From the IMG/VR virus record IMGVR_UViG_3300042868_003945, positions 1-25,444 of that record: a stretch of 25,444 bases of DNA; one strand, 5' to 3'. Every line of letters starts with the position of its first letter. Within the stretch, counting starts at the first letter, position 1. A model generated the notes under the pieces. That model did not search any database. It saw only the letters and a list, made by a program, of their open reading frames with translations, and was not told where the DNA came from. Below, piece after piece: positions 1-7,807 of the stretch. The DNA is from a virus. The position numbers and the translations under genes were made by a program.

Positions 1-132
1 GTAACCGCAGGTAGTGCAGCAAGTGGAGCAGCGATGAATGAATTTAATGGTTATATCTTAACCTTTACAGGAATGGAGAAAGCATTAGCGAATGAAGTTC
101 AAGGAAGTATTGTAGCAGCATTATTGACTTAA
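1..132 (+). CDS. C-terminal end of a phage structural protein (partial)
   Basis: An open frame enters from the left edge in frame 1 and stops with TAA at 130-132, giving 43 residues of a longer protein. The stretch FNGYILTFTGMEKALANEV followed by a small, hydrophobic tail reminds me of the C-terminus of tail-tube or major structural proteins, but the fragment is too short for a family assignment. A strong terminator follows 27 nt downstream, so this is the last gene of its transcription unit. The virion-gene context (portal next) supports a structural role by inference only. Confidence 0.6.
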   Translation, partial: VTAGSAASGAAMNEFNGYILTFTGMEKALANEVQGSIVAALLT

Positions 133-158
133 AATTATTATTCATATTTTATAAAATT

Positions 159-190
159 AGCCACTCTTAAATAGGGGTGGCTTTTTTTTT
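159..190 (+). terminator. Rho-independent terminator after the partial structural gene
   Basis: Inverted repeat AGCCACTC (159-166) / GGGTGGCT (175-182), 8 pairs with one G-U, 8-nt loop, followed by a run of nine T. It separates the upstream structural gene from the portal operon. Confidence 0.85.
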
Positions 191-223
191 AGCAAAATTT
201 CAGACGAGTTATATATATAAGTA

Positions 224-658
224 GTGATAAGAATTACACAAGAGCAGGGTCAAAATATTTATGTGACTTTAACCGAGAATAAAATCGGAACAAGTCCATA
301 TTATTTACTTGAATGTACAAACCAAGTAACAAACGATATTTCATATTGTATTATATTTGATGACCAGAGTGAATATAAAGAAAGGTATAATGATTTTTTT
401 ATATGGTTAGACACTAATAATGCTAATAAAGGTTTAGATAAACATTTATATTTGCCATATAGTGGTTTTTATACTTACGTTATATATGAAACTGAACTAA
501 CAACAGAACAATATGATGATTTGAGTGATGCAAAAGAATTAGCAGGCACCACAATATATCAATTAGAAACTGGATTACTTTGGTATATTCCAACTGCTCA
601 AAATAACACAGAATATAATCCAGCCGATTCAACTACCTTTGTTTACACACCGCAATAA
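224..658 (+). CDS. Small structural-region protein, unknown function
   Basis: 144 residues. An in-frame TAA at 218-220 leaves GTG 224 as the first usable start, giving MIRITQEQG; no ATG is available near the conserved-looking N-terminus. The pattern (MIRIT...NIYVTLTEN near the N-terminus, a beta-rich middle, mention of Tyr/Pro at the C-terminus) is one I associate with a small protein frequently encoded beside the portal in Bacteroidota phages and usually left as hypothetical. It ends in TAATG, so the portal start is translationally coupled to it. A virion or assembly role is inferred from position only. Confidence 0.75.
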   Translation: MIRITQEQGQNIYVTLTENKIGTSPYYLLECTNQVTNDISYCIIFDDQSEYKERYNDFFIWLDTNNANKGLDKHLYLPYSGFYTYVIYETELTTEQYDDLSDAKELAGTTIYQLETGLLWYIPTAQNNTEYNPADSTTFVYTPQ

Positions 659-2664
659 TGACAGATAAAAAAGAATATAATCCGAGTGTAATGGTTCTTA
701 AATTTACGAATGATAAAGTACCGACATTTGTTGAGCCGAAGTCTTCGCAAAGATTAAAGTATGTAAAGTATGGAGAGAATAATAACTATCCTAATTTTTT
801 ACTAACTTTATTCAACCGAAGCGCAAAGCATAACGCAATACTAACAAGCAAGCAGCAATACATAACTGGTCAAGGTTGGATGTTTGATGAGTTAGGCATG
901 GAAGGCGAAGAAGTAGTTGCATTAAAAGCATTTATTGATACACCTAATCCTTACGAAACACTAAAAGACTTACTTAATAAAACAGACTTAGATTGTGAAA
1001 TATTTGGAGGTTGTTATTTAAAAGTTGTTAGCGACAAAAAAGGAGGTATTTCAGAAATTTATCACGTTAATTATTGCGATGTTCGAAGCACAGAAGATAA
1101 CAGCGAATTTTATATAAGTGATAAATGGTTAAATAGCGAAGGTGGCGAAAACACAAACATCAAAGAAGATGAATATAAGACCTTACCACCATTCGACCCA
1201 AGTTTAAAGAAGCTACCGAGTGAAAGTATATACTATTATAAATCGTATCGACCTAACATCAATACTTATACACTACCAGAATACATTGGTGCAATACCTG
1301 CAATTATTACTGATGCTGAAATAGCTAATTTTCATAGAGCCGAAATTCAAAATAGTTTCAAAGGTTCTAAAATGATTGTGTTTAAAAATGGTGTACCGAG
1401 TGATGAAGAAATGAAATCAACTGAACGCAAGTTAAAAGCTAAGTTCACACCAACTGACAACGCAGGCAGTATAGTAATTGATTTCGTAGATGACCCGAAT
1501 AGAGTACCTGAAATATTAGACTTAGCAGCGGGAGATTTTGATAAGAAGTACGAAGCATTAAACGATACAATTCAACAAGAAATATTCACTGGACATAAAA
1601 TTACATCTCCACTTTTATTTGGAATAAGAGAAAATGCAGGATTAGGAAATAATGCAAATGAATTAGTGAGTGCTTACAATCTATTCGCTAATACTTACGT
1701 TAATCCAAAACAAAGAGTACAAGAAGAAATATATAATCTATTCGCACCAGTTAAAGGCAAGCTAAAAATAAAAGCATTAGAACCAATCATGCCAAGTTTT
1801 AGCGAACAAACTTTAATGACCATTCTAACAAAGGATGAGATGCGTGAAATTATAGGTAGAAAACCATTAGATATTCAAACTAATGTTAATTCAACTATTA
1901 GCGATGCCTTAAATTCATTAAGTCCACTTGTTGCAAATAAGGTATTAGCTTCATTAAGTCAAGATGAGATTAGAGGTATAGTAAACAAGCCACCATTAGC
2001 AGCCGATGCAATACTACCAACAGATAGTCCTGCACAATTCTCAAAGTGTGAACACGATGAAATAGCAGATGATGATTTAGACTTTAGTATCTTTTCAAAA
2101 TATGGAGAGCCTATTGAGAATTTTGTAAGCATTAAGCATAAAAAATTTATGTTTAGTACGCAGCAATTTGCATTGACTAAACAAGATAATGGAGTGTTAG
2201 ATTTAGTGCAGAAAACACCTAATATAACCATTGAAGATTTAACAAAGATTTTAAAGACAGATAAGACTTCAATCATTGAAAGTTTAACAGCATTAGGGGA
2301 TGAGGGTTTGATTGATTTGGACAGCGAAGGCAAGATAAGTTTAACAAGGTCGGGCGCAAGAAAAGTAGTGCCAAGTTTTCAAGAACTTTATATCCGTTAT
2401 AGATACGTTTTAAGACCCGATGCGCCTGCATTAGTTAAAGGTGGAACAAGTAGACCTTTTTGTGAAGCAATGATGGCAAATCCACGTTATTTTTCAAAGG
2501 ATGATATAGATAAAATTGGTCAAGAATTAGGGGCGATTTATGGAATACCAAATTACGATGCTTTCAGACGGAGGGGTGGATGGTATCACGACCCTAAACA
2601 AGATGTAAACTTGCCTTTTTGTAGGCACGTATGGGAACAATCTTTAGTAAAGAAAATAAGATAA
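658..2664 (+). CDS. Phage portal protein with C-terminal winged-helix and MuF-like domains
   Basis: 668 residues, longer than a plain portal (about 400-500). Residues about 1-420 have the portal layout: an N-terminal segment with YGENNNYPNFLLTLFNRS and YITGQGW, a central region with the gene-product-ring type motif around ITSPLLFGIRENAGLG, and a C-terminal PILTKDEMREIIG-like helix. Residues about 505-570 look like a winged helix (TIEDLTKILKTDKTSIIESL, then LIDLDSEGKISLT). Residues about 575-668 contain RPFCEAMM...RRGGWYHDP...PFCRHVWEQ, the Cys/His pattern seen in MuF-like minor head domains of Bacteroidota phages. The portal forms the dodecameric DNA channel at the capsid vertex; the fused tail probably replaces a separate minor head protein. 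Start is the TAATG coupling at 656-660. Confidence 0.88.
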   Translation: MTDKKEYNPSVMVLKFTNDKVPTFVEPKSSQRLKYVKYGENNNYPNFLLTLFNRSAKHNAILTSKQQYITGQGWMFDELGMEGEEVVALKAFIDTPNPYETLKDLLNKTDLDCEIFGGCYLKVVSDKKGGISEIYHVNYCDVRSTEDNSEFYISDKWLNSEGGENTNIKEDEYKTLPPFDPSLKKLPSESIYYYKSYRPNINTYTLPEYIGAIPAIITDAEIANFHRAEIQNSFKGSKMIVFKNGVPSDEEMKSTERKLKAKFTPTDNAGSIVIDFVDDPNRVPEILDLAAGDFDKKYEALNDTIQQEIFTGHKITSPLLFGIRENAGLGNNANELVSAYNLFANTYVNPKQRVQEEIYNLFAPVKGKLKIKALEPIMPSFSEQTLMTILTKDEMREIIGRKPLDIQTNVNSTISDALNSLSPLVANKVLASLSQDEIRGIVNKPPLAADAILPTDSPAQFSKCEHDEIADDDLDFSIFSKYGEPIENFVSIKHKKFMFSTQQFALTKQDNGVLDLVQKTPNITIEDLTKILKTDKTSIIESLTALGDEGLIDLDSEGKISLTRSGARKVVPSFQELYIRYRYVLRPDAPALVKGGTSRPFCEAMMANPRYFSKDDIDKIGQELGAIYGIPNYDAFRRRGGWYHDPKQDVNLPFCRHVWEQSLVKKIR

Positions 2665-3260
2665 TGGCAAAAGCAATATTTTTAAGCGAAGCAACATTGA
2701 AACAAGAATCAATCTTGCAAGATAATGTAGATATGAAGGTAGTAACACCAACGATAATTGATGTGCAATCGTTTTATATTTTACCGATATTAGGAACAGC
2801 ATTGTATAATGATTTTGTGACAAAGATTATAGCAGGCACGTTAAGTAATTCGTATAAATTATTACTTGATACATACATCACACCTGCAATGATTTGGTAT
2901 GTACGTTATGAGTTACCATTGAATATTAATTATAAGTATTTCAACAAGGCGGTAGGGGTGCAGAATGCGGATAATATGCAGCCTGCAAGTATTGATGAAC
3001 TAACGATGGTAATGGATAGGGCAAAGAATAAAGCGGAGTGGTATGCTGAAAGATTAACCAAGTATTTATATGCGAACGATACTACTTATCCTTTGTTTTT
3101 GAATCAACCAAATTCAGATTTAGCGACCATCTACGCAAAGCAATCTAATTATACAAGTGGTATGCTATTAGATGATAATAGCTGTTGCATGGGTCAATAC
3201 AATTTTACAGATTTAGAAACAAGTCCAAGTGTAACTGGCAGAGGTTGCACATTCTGCTAA
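2664..3260 (+). CDS. Putative head-tail connector protein (DUF6712-like)
   Basis: 198 residues from ATG 2664, which overlaps the portal stop (TAATG); an upstream ATG at 2631 inside the portal gene is less likely. The protein is mainly helical with features such as IDVQSFYILPILGTALYNDF and a long run of helices, the pattern of the small protein that follows portal/MuF genes in Bacteroidota phages. By family knowledge and position it likely completes the head-tail interface. It ends with TAATG coupling to the next small frame. Confidence 0.7.
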   Translation: MAKAIFLSEATLKQESILQDNVDMKVVTPTIIDVQSFYILPILGTALYNDFVTKIIAGTLSNSYKLLLDTYITPAMIWYVRYELPLNINYKYFNKAVGVQNADNMQPASIDELTMVMDRAKNKAEWYAERLTKYLYANDTTYPLFLNQPNSDLATIYAKQSNYTSGMLLDDNSCCMGQYNFTDLETSPSVTGRGCTFC

Positions 3261-3394
3261 TGAACAAGGGAATAAATAAGACAAACATCGAGAAATTACA
3301 AGCATTTATAAAGCAACAAAATGAAGTTCATAACACTAAATCAAGTCCTAAACATAATAAAAACAATCTGCGCCAATCATCTACAAATAAATAG
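3260..3394 (+). CDS. Small basic hypothetical protein, 44 aa
   Basis: ATG 3260 overlaps the previous stop (TAATG), encoding a short Lys/Asn-rich peptide (MNKGINKTNIEKLQAFIKQQ...). Its 3' half overlaps the start of the following gene by 74 nt in another frame. The coupling argues for translation, the large overlap and low complexity argue against a structured product. It may serve mainly to carry ribosomes to the next gene. Confidence 0.4.
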   Translation: MNKGINKTNIEKLQAFIKQQNEVHNTKSSPKHNKNNLRQSSTNK

Positions 3395-3764
3395 TTTTGT
3401 TTTTGGTTCTATAACAGATATAAGCGCAAGTGAGCAGGAACAATACACTATGGTTTGGTGTGACATAAACGATAGCCAAATGAGTGAAAGAATGTTTACA
3501 ATGAATTTGTCATTATATGTTTTAGATATTCAACGAGCGGACAATAGCAATGAGATAGATGTGTTGAGCGATACGTTAAGCATAGGCCGTGATTTAATCG
3601 CAGAATTGAGCGACCCAATTTACCAAGATTATTTCAATGTGAGATACGATGTAAACTTTGGACAAGTTCGTGAGGGCTTTCCCGATGTAGTGAATGGATG
3701 GAAATTAGACATAGCACTTGACTTAATGGAATTAAACGACAGATGTCAAGTTCCAACAATTTAA
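3321..3764 (+). CDS. Putative tail completion/terminator-type protein
   Basis: 147 residues, start ATG 3321 (MKFITLNQVLNIIK). It has an N-terminal helix, a beta-rich centre (SLYVLDIQRADNSNEIDVLSDTL) and a C-terminus ending in LNDRCQVPTI, a closing motif I associate with small neck/tail proteins of Bacteroidota phages. Size and gene order (after portal and connector) fit a tail-completion or head-closure role. Assignment is by pattern and synteny, not by a signature residue. Confidence 0.6.
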   Translation: MKFITLNQVLNIIKTICANHLQINSFVFGSITDISASEQEQYTMVWCDINDSQMSERMFTMNLSLYVLDIQRADNSNEIDVLSDTLSIGRDLIAELSDPIYQDYFNVRYDVNFGQVREGFPDVVNGWKLDIALDLMELNDRCQVPTI

Positions 3765-3786
3765 ACAAAAATTTATATATAATATT

Positions 3787-4053
3787 ATGAGTACAGCATT
3801 AGAAAAGATTAGCGGAATGGGTGGGTTCTACGTGAACGCAGGAACATCCGCAAGAACAGGATTAGCAGTAGAGAGCATAGTTGTAATGACTGATTGCGTT
3901 TTTACAGCATTTGCCATCAATGGAGTTAATCAAATGACTTTAAAAAATTTAACAGGTGTTACGATTAAAGCAGGTACATACTTACCGAGTAATCCTAACT
4001 TTAATATTACTGCTTATACATTGTCAAGTGGTTCAGTAATCGAGTATAATTAA
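3787..4053 (+). CDS. Small beta-rich structural protein
   Basis: 88 residues. The C-terminal half has the repeated beta pattern FTAFAINGVNQMTLKN ... TIKAGTYL ... SSGSVIEYN, typical of short proteins found near tail or fibre genes of Bacteroidota phages. Together with the following gene, to which it is coupled by TAATG (4051-4055), it may form part of the virion surface or adsorption apparatus. It begins after a 22-nt AT-rich spacer with no visible SD. Confidence 0.6.
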   Translation: MSTALEKISGMGGFYVNAGTSARTGLAVESIVVMTDCVFTAFAINGVNQMTLKNLTGVTIKAGTYLPSNPNFNITAYTLSSGSVIEYN

Positions 4054-4901
4054 TGGCTAACTTTCCAACGATAGCAATAGGTTTACCATTTGTTAAGGCA
4101 GGCGGATTAGATGCCGATGCAGCATCGTTTATAGCACTTTCGGGTATTACTAATGCAACGCAAATAGCTGCAATAAATAACCTTTATAAAGACTTTAAAG
4201 GGCAAGGTGCAAATAATACAAGTTTTGATTTTTACACCCGATTAACAGCCTTTTGGTTATTTGTAGGGACAACAACTGCAAATATTAAATATAATGGAAA
4301 AACGCCAAGTGAAAGCAATACTTATAATTTAGCATTTAGTGGAACAGCACCAACTATCAATAGTAATGGTTGTAAATTTAATGGCACTAATGGATTTGCA
4401 GATACGTTTGTACCTCAAAATATCATATCAAATTCAGCCAATGGAATGTCTGTTTACTTTCGTGAAAATACAAAAAGAGATGAAGTTCAAATAGGCTACG
4501 TTAATCGTTCAACATTTGATGCAACTGAAATAGGAATGGCTTGGTCATTAACTAATAAGGCTTACATTGGCAATAAATGTGGACAACAATTTGGTGCAAA
4601 TACATATACTAATGTAAATGGCTTAATTCGATTGAATAGACATTCGGGAAGTGCTTATAGACTTTATAGAAATGGCTCACAAATAGAATTAATAACAGCA
4701 ACGGGTTTAACTGATAATAATACAAATACAATAGTTATTGGTGGTGAGAGATGGAGTGCAGGGAATGTCGTTGCAAATTATTCAGATAAGACATTTTGTT
4801 ATGCAGATATAATGCTATCAAATTCATTAAGCGTAGCAGAAGAATTAGTATATTATAATTGTATTCAAGCATTCCAAACCGCTTTAAGTCGTAACGTATA
4901 A
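4053..4901 (+). CDS. Putative virion surface protein with LamG/concanavalin-like domain
   Basis: 282 residues. An N-terminal region (about 1-45) with Ala/Asp-rich helices is followed by FYTRLTAFWLFVGTTTANIK and NSNGCKFNGTNGFADT, and then a long beta-sandwich-like part with SGSAYRLYRNGSQI and NTNTIVIGGE. These are the recurring elements of LamG/concanavalin-type carbohydrate-binding sandwiches in phage fibre and surface proteins. A receptor- or glycan-binding role is inferred. It overlaps both neighbours by TAATG, so it is translated as one operon with the small proteins around it. Confidence 0.6.
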   Translation: MANFPTIAIGLPFVKAGGLDADAASFIALSGITNATQIAAINNLYKDFKGQGANNTSFDFYTRLTAFWLFVGTTTANIKYNGKTPSESNTYNLAFSGTAPTINSNGCKFNGTNGFADTFVPQNIISNSANGMSVYFRENTKRDEVQIGYVNRSTFDATEIGMAWSLTNKAYIGNKCGQQFGANTYTNVNGLIRLNRHSGSAYRLYRNGSQIELITATGLTDNNTNTIVIGGERWSAGNVVANYSDKTFCYADIMLSNSLSVAEELVYYNCIQAFQTALSRNV

Positions 4902-5110
4902 TGAAAGTACATAAACTAACAGCAATGCAAAAGAATAAGTTAATAGGTATTGAGTATATACCTAATTGCACTTACAATCCAGTACAAGATGCAAATAATG
5001 TTTGGATAATTACTATTGAAGAAGTTGAACAAACAACAGATGAAAATTTTTTATGGGTAAAAGATTTACCACAGATAGAATACGTTAAACCAAAAAATAA
5101 TGCCTCATAG
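4901..5110 (+). CDS. Small hypothetical protein after surface protein
   Basis: 69 residues (MKVHKLTAMQKNKLIG...), start coupled to the previous stop by TAATG. It contains alternating hydrophobic and aromatic residues (NNVWIITIEEVEQT, NFLWVKDLPQIEYV) but no motif I recognise. It ends in TAG and its last 11 nt overlap the first lysis-region gene. Position suggests a minor virion or chaperone protein for the surface protein upstream. Confidence 0.6.
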   Translation: MKVHKLTAMQKNKLIGIEYIPNCTYNPVQDANNVWIITIEEVEQTTDENFLWVKDLPQIEYVKPKNNAS

Positions 5111-5294
5111 ATTCTTAGATATATTTGTTTCAGTATTGGGCTTCATAGCCTTGCTTGAAAAACATAATTTTTTGTTTGCTTCGATTGCCTCAATATGTAC
5201 AATCATTTATTGGATATTTCGTTTTTGTAATTGGATTATAAAAATGATTACCGATAAGTCAATAGATGACTTTGAAAAGGGGTTAAAGAAATGA
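5100..5294 (+). CDS. Small membrane protein, holin candidate 1
   Basis: 64 residues with two hydrophobic stretches (about residues 5-20 and 24-48) and a charged C-terminal end (DDFEKGLKK). Size, membrane character and placement three genes upstream of an endolysin fit a holin or holin accessory. It overlaps the preceding gene by 11 nt and the following one by 4 nt (ATGA). Confidence 0.6.
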   Translation: MPHRFLDIFVSVLGFIALLEKHNFLFASIASICTIIYWIFRFCNWIIKMITDKSIDDFEKGLKK

Positions 5295-5656
5295 TTGAAT
5301 TTGACTACATGATATTGGGTGTAATATTCGCTTTGATAAGTGGGTATTGCCGAGCATTATTTGAATGTATAATTTTATTTGATTCATTATATGAGAAACA
5401 TGGTTATTCGGAGTGGTGGAGTTATGCGAGATTTACACAAAATAAAATTGGATATTGGGAGAATACATTCCCGAATGATGGAGGACACCGAATCAAGATA
5501 ATAGAGTTCATTTTTGATGCCTTAGCTTGCGTGTGTTTGTCTTATTCTTATGATGAAATACTACATAGCTTTATAAGTACAATCCTTTGTGTAATGATAA
5601 CTTATTTTTTTATTAAGTCATTTGGATTTGAACAAACCTTTAAGGAATTGAGATGA
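5291..5656 (+). CDS. Membrane protein of the lysis block, unknown function
   Basis: 121 residues with an N-terminal hydrophobic segment (about 6-32), a polar middle rich in aromatics (GYSEWWSYARFTQNKIGYW, NDGGHRIKIIEF) and a hydrophobic C-terminal part (about 78-112). It is larger than typical holins. ATGA overlaps on both sides tie it to the two small membrane proteins. It could be an antiholin-like or superinfection-related protein; the sequence does not decide. Confidence 0.55.
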   Translation: MIEFDYMILGVIFALISGYCRALFECIILFDSLYEKHGYSEWWSYARFTQNKIGYWENTFPNDGGHRIKIIEFIFDALACVCLSYSYDEILHSFISTILCVMITYFFIKSFGFEQTFKELR

Positions 5657-5856
5657 AAAGATTATCACTTAGAAACTACTTTGAGCCAACACCTAAGAAT
5701 GTCAAAAGATGGTTATTAGCTATCAAGTCAATATTAGCGACCATCTCGGTTTCTGCTTATGTTAATGGTAATGAAAAGGTGGCATTTTGGATATTAGTCG
5801 GAGGTGCTTGTATTGATGAACTAACTAACTTAATAAGTAATGAAGATAGGACTTAA
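5653..5856 (+). CDS. Small membrane protein, holin candidate 2
   Basis: 67 residues: a basic amphipathic N-terminus (about 1-20, KRLSLRNYFEPTPKNVKRW), then two hydrophobic segments (about 21-37 and 43-60) and a short acidic tail. Small two-TM proteins directly before an endolysin are commonly holins, and this is the immediate upstream neighbour (17-nt overlap). It is the better holin candidate of the three membrane proteins. Confidence 0.6.
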   Translation: MKRLSLRNYFEPTPKNVKRWLLAIKSILATISVSAYVNGNEKVAFWILVGGACIDELTNLISNEDRT

Positions 5857-6268
5857 AGGACTTGGATTAATCAAAAAATATGAGGGATGCAAATTGACTG
5901 CCTACTTATGTCCTGCTGGATTAGTCACGATTGGTTATGGAAATACCTTTTATAAAAATGGTTCTAAAATAAAGTTAGGCGATAAGATTACACAGCAACA
6001 AGCAGAAGAATTATTAATGGATTTGCTTCCACAATACGAGGCGATAGTAAATAAAAATATTAAAATAGATTTAACCCAATATCAGTTTGATGCCTTAGTT
6101 TCATTTGCATGGAATTGCGGAAAGTCTGAAACCTTATTTAGATTAGTTAATAGTAAGTCTAAGGACCTTAAGCAATGGTGGGAAACACACTACACAACTG
6201 GTGGCGGTAAGGTATTACAAGGCTTAGTAAATCGCAGAAAAGCAGAGGCACAATTATTCCACTTATAA
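5840..6268 (+). CDS. GH24 endolysin (T4/lambdoid-type lysozyme, muramidase)
   Basis: 142 residues. The catalytic pattern E-x8-(D/C)-x5-T of GH24 lysozymes is seen exactly as E15, C24, T30 (KKYEGCKLTAY...CPAGLVTIGYGNT), followed by the helical lobe with YQFDALVSFAWNCG and a C-terminal GLVNRRKAEAQLF, the usual end of the family. Cys in place of Asp at the second position is a known variant in P21-type lysozymes. It cleaves the MurNAc-GlcNAc bond of peptidoglycan. There is no signal peptide, so export depends on a holin, consistent with the membrane proteins upstream. The next gene starts right at its stop (TAA|ATG). Confidence 0.93.
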   Translation: MKIGLKGLGLIKKYEGCKLTAYLCPAGLVTIGYGNTFYKNGSKIKLGDKITQQQAEELLMDLLPQYEAIVNKNIKIDLTQYQFDALVSFAWNCGKSETLFRLVNSKSKDLKQWWETHYTTGGGKVLQGLVNRRKAEAQLFHL

Positions 6269-7264
6269 ATGGCAGGTCAACCAAGTATTAAATCCGATAT
6301 TGCAAAGGAATATTTGTTAAAGTTCCCTAACACTGCGAATTTAACCTTAGCAAAAAAGATTTATGCTGAAAACAAAAGTGTTTACAAAAACATTGAGCAA
6401 GTTAGAAGTCACATAAGGGCTTTGAAAGGTGTTCATGGTGTTAAAGCAAGAAAAGAAAATCATCTTGAATTTCGCAAAGAATTTGAATTACTAAAAAAAG
6501 ATTTGCCAAAAGGAGAGAGCGAAAGAATACAACCGTACACACTACCAAAAGCAAGTAAAAAGATTTTAATAATAAGTGATTTGCACATCCCATACCATAA
6601 TGACGATGCAGTCTTTGCAGCATTAGAATATGGATTAGAGCAACAAGTAGATACTATCATAATCAATGGAGATTTAATTGATTTTGCGACCATCTCTCGA
6701 CATGAAAAGGATATGAGAAAAAGGTCGGTTAAATACGAAATGGACTGCACTCGTATATTCTTAAAAGGTTTGAGAGGTATGTTCCCAAAAGCGTTAATAG
6801 TATGGAGTTATGGCAACCATGATTTGCGATACGATAAGTACATAATGCAAAAAGCCCCGGAGATATTTGATATTGAATTAATACAACTGCATGAACTTTT
6901 AAAACTTCGAGATTTAAACATTATCAAAGTAGATTCAACTCAATACATCTATGCAGGCAAGTTGGCAATATTTCATGGTCACGAAACTGGATTAACTTCG
7001 GGAGGTGTAAATCCTGCAAGGTCATTGAGATTAAAGTTAAATAAAAGCGCAGTTACATCACACTTTCATCGTGAAACAAAAGACATGGGAAAGAACTTAG
7101 ATGAACACCCTTATTCATGCTACTCGATAGCTTGTTTATGCGATTTATTCCCGACCTATATGCCTATAAATATGTGGACACATGGCTTCGGATATTTAGA
7201 ATTAAGTCAAAATGGCGATTATAAATTTTATCAAAAATCAATTATTGAAGGAAAAATTTTTTAG
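6269..7264 (+). CDS. Calcineurin-like metallophosphoesterase with N-terminal helix-turn-helix
   Basis: 331 residues. The five metallophosphoesterase blocks are visible: SDLHIP (DxH), NGDLID (GDxxD), YGNHDLR (GNHD), FHGHE (GH) and SHFHRET (H-x-H). Residues about 1-65 look like a helix-turn-helix. The core is expected to hold a two-metal centre and hydrolyse phosphoesters (nucleotides, nucleic acids or proteins); the substrate cannot be read. It sits directly after the endolysin but has no known lysis role. It ends in TAG at 7262-7264, at an intergenic region with promoter and terminator signals. Confidence 0.88.
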   Translation: MAGQPSIKSDIAKEYLLKFPNTANLTLAKKIYAENKSVYKNIEQVRSHIRALKGVHGVKARKENHLEFRKEFELLKKDLPKGESERIQPYTLPKASKKILIISDLHIPYHNDDAVFAALEYGLEQQVDTIIINGDLIDFATISRHEKDMRKRSVKYEMDCTRIFLKGLRGMFPKALIVWSYGNHDLRYDKYIMQKAPEIFDIELIQLHELLKLRDLNIIKVDSTQYIYAGKLAIFHGHETGLTSGGVNPARSLRLKLNKSAVTSHFHRETKDMGKNLDEHPYSCYSIACLCDLFPTYMPINMWTHGFGYLELSQNGDYKFYQKSIIEGKIF

Positions 7265-7278
7265 TTTGTAAAAACAAG

Positions 7279-7286
7279 TATATTTG
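7279..7286 (+). promoter_or_regulatory. Candidate Bacteroidota -7 box (TATATTTG)
   Basis: TATATTTG fits TAnnTTTG. The expected -33 TTTG is replaced by a T-run near 7256-7260. A transcript starting near 7293 would end at the terminator at 7332-7358, i.e. a short RNA of about 65 nt. Confidence 0.4.
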
Positions 7287-7331
7287 CACCAGTAGTTTTT
7301 TGTAAGATTTCGTTTCATTAATTTGGTTAAG

Positions 7332-7358
7332 AGCCTCGAGTAAATCGGGGCTTTTTTT
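7332..7358 (+). terminator. Rho-independent terminator after the phosphoesterase gene
   Basis: AGCCTCGA (7332-7339) pairs with TCGGGGCT (7345-7352), 8 pairs with one U-G, loop of 5 nt, then seven T. It closes the late/lysis operon. Confidence 0.88.
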
Positions 7359-7360
7359 AT

Positions 7361-7368
7361 TACATTTG
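7361..7368 (+). promoter_or_regulatory. -7 box TACATTTG four bases before a start codon
   Basis: TACATTTG fits TAnnTTTG exactly and ends 4 nt before ATG 7373, so transcription would begin at or next to the start codon (leaderless mRNA). No good -33 TTG/TTTG is seen at 17-23 nt upstream, because the terminator lies there. Confidence 0.45.
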
Positions 7369-7372
7369 CTGC

Positions 7373-7807
7373 ATGAAAAAACTAATAACAATACTTTGCT
7401 TCACTTACTTATTATCGGGCTGCTTATACACAAAGAAACGAGCCTTAGAAAAGTTCTGCATAACTGATAGTATTCCTTATTCTGTTTTAGTTCACGATAC
7501 AATAGTTATAAAGGCAATCAAAGTAGATACATTCTTCAATTCAAGTATTGATTCATTTACGATTATCAAAGACCGATTAGAAATTCGTTATAAGAAAGTA
7601 GGCGAAAAGATATACATACAAGGCGAATGCAAATCAGATACTATATATAAGACAAAATTGGTCCAGGTGCAAGTGCCAACAAAGGTTAAGAAATTAGAAT
7701 GGTGGGAGACCTTATACATAAAAGCAAGAGATTGGTTTGCTGTGATTGGATTTTTAGCTATGTTCTTAGGATTATATCTCATTATGCCACATAAAAAGAG
7801 TGAGTAG
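7373..7807 (+). CDS. Lipoprotein with C-terminal TM; candidate unimolecular spanin
   Basis: 144 residues. N-terminus is a lipoprotein signal: KK, hydrophobic core, then LLSGC with the lipidated Cys at residue 17. The middle is periplasmic, with short Asp/Ile/Tyr-rich strands (VHDTIVIKAIKVDTF, GEKIYIQGECKSDT). A hydrophobic helix at about residues 121-137 (WFAVIGFLAMFLGLYLIM) is followed by the short basic tail PHKKSE. A lipid anchor at one end and a TM at the other is the layout of u-spanins such as T1 gp11, which link outer and inner membranes for the last lysis step. The position after the lysis block agrees. Such lipoproteins are common in Bacteroidota phages without assigned function, so this is an inference from topology. 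Confidence 0.7.
   Translation: MKKLITILCFTYLLSGCLYTKKRALEKFCITDSIPYSVLVHDTIVIKAIKVDTFFNSSIDSFTIIKDRLEIRYKKVGEKIYIQGECKSDTIYKTKLVQVQVPTKVKKLEWWETLYIKARDWFAVIGFLAMFLGLYLIMPHKKSE

Noticed and set aside
1959-2333. Minus-strand frames inside the portal, lysozyme, terminase and other genes
   Set aside because: They are shadows of well-supported plus-strand genes, without motifs or start signals.
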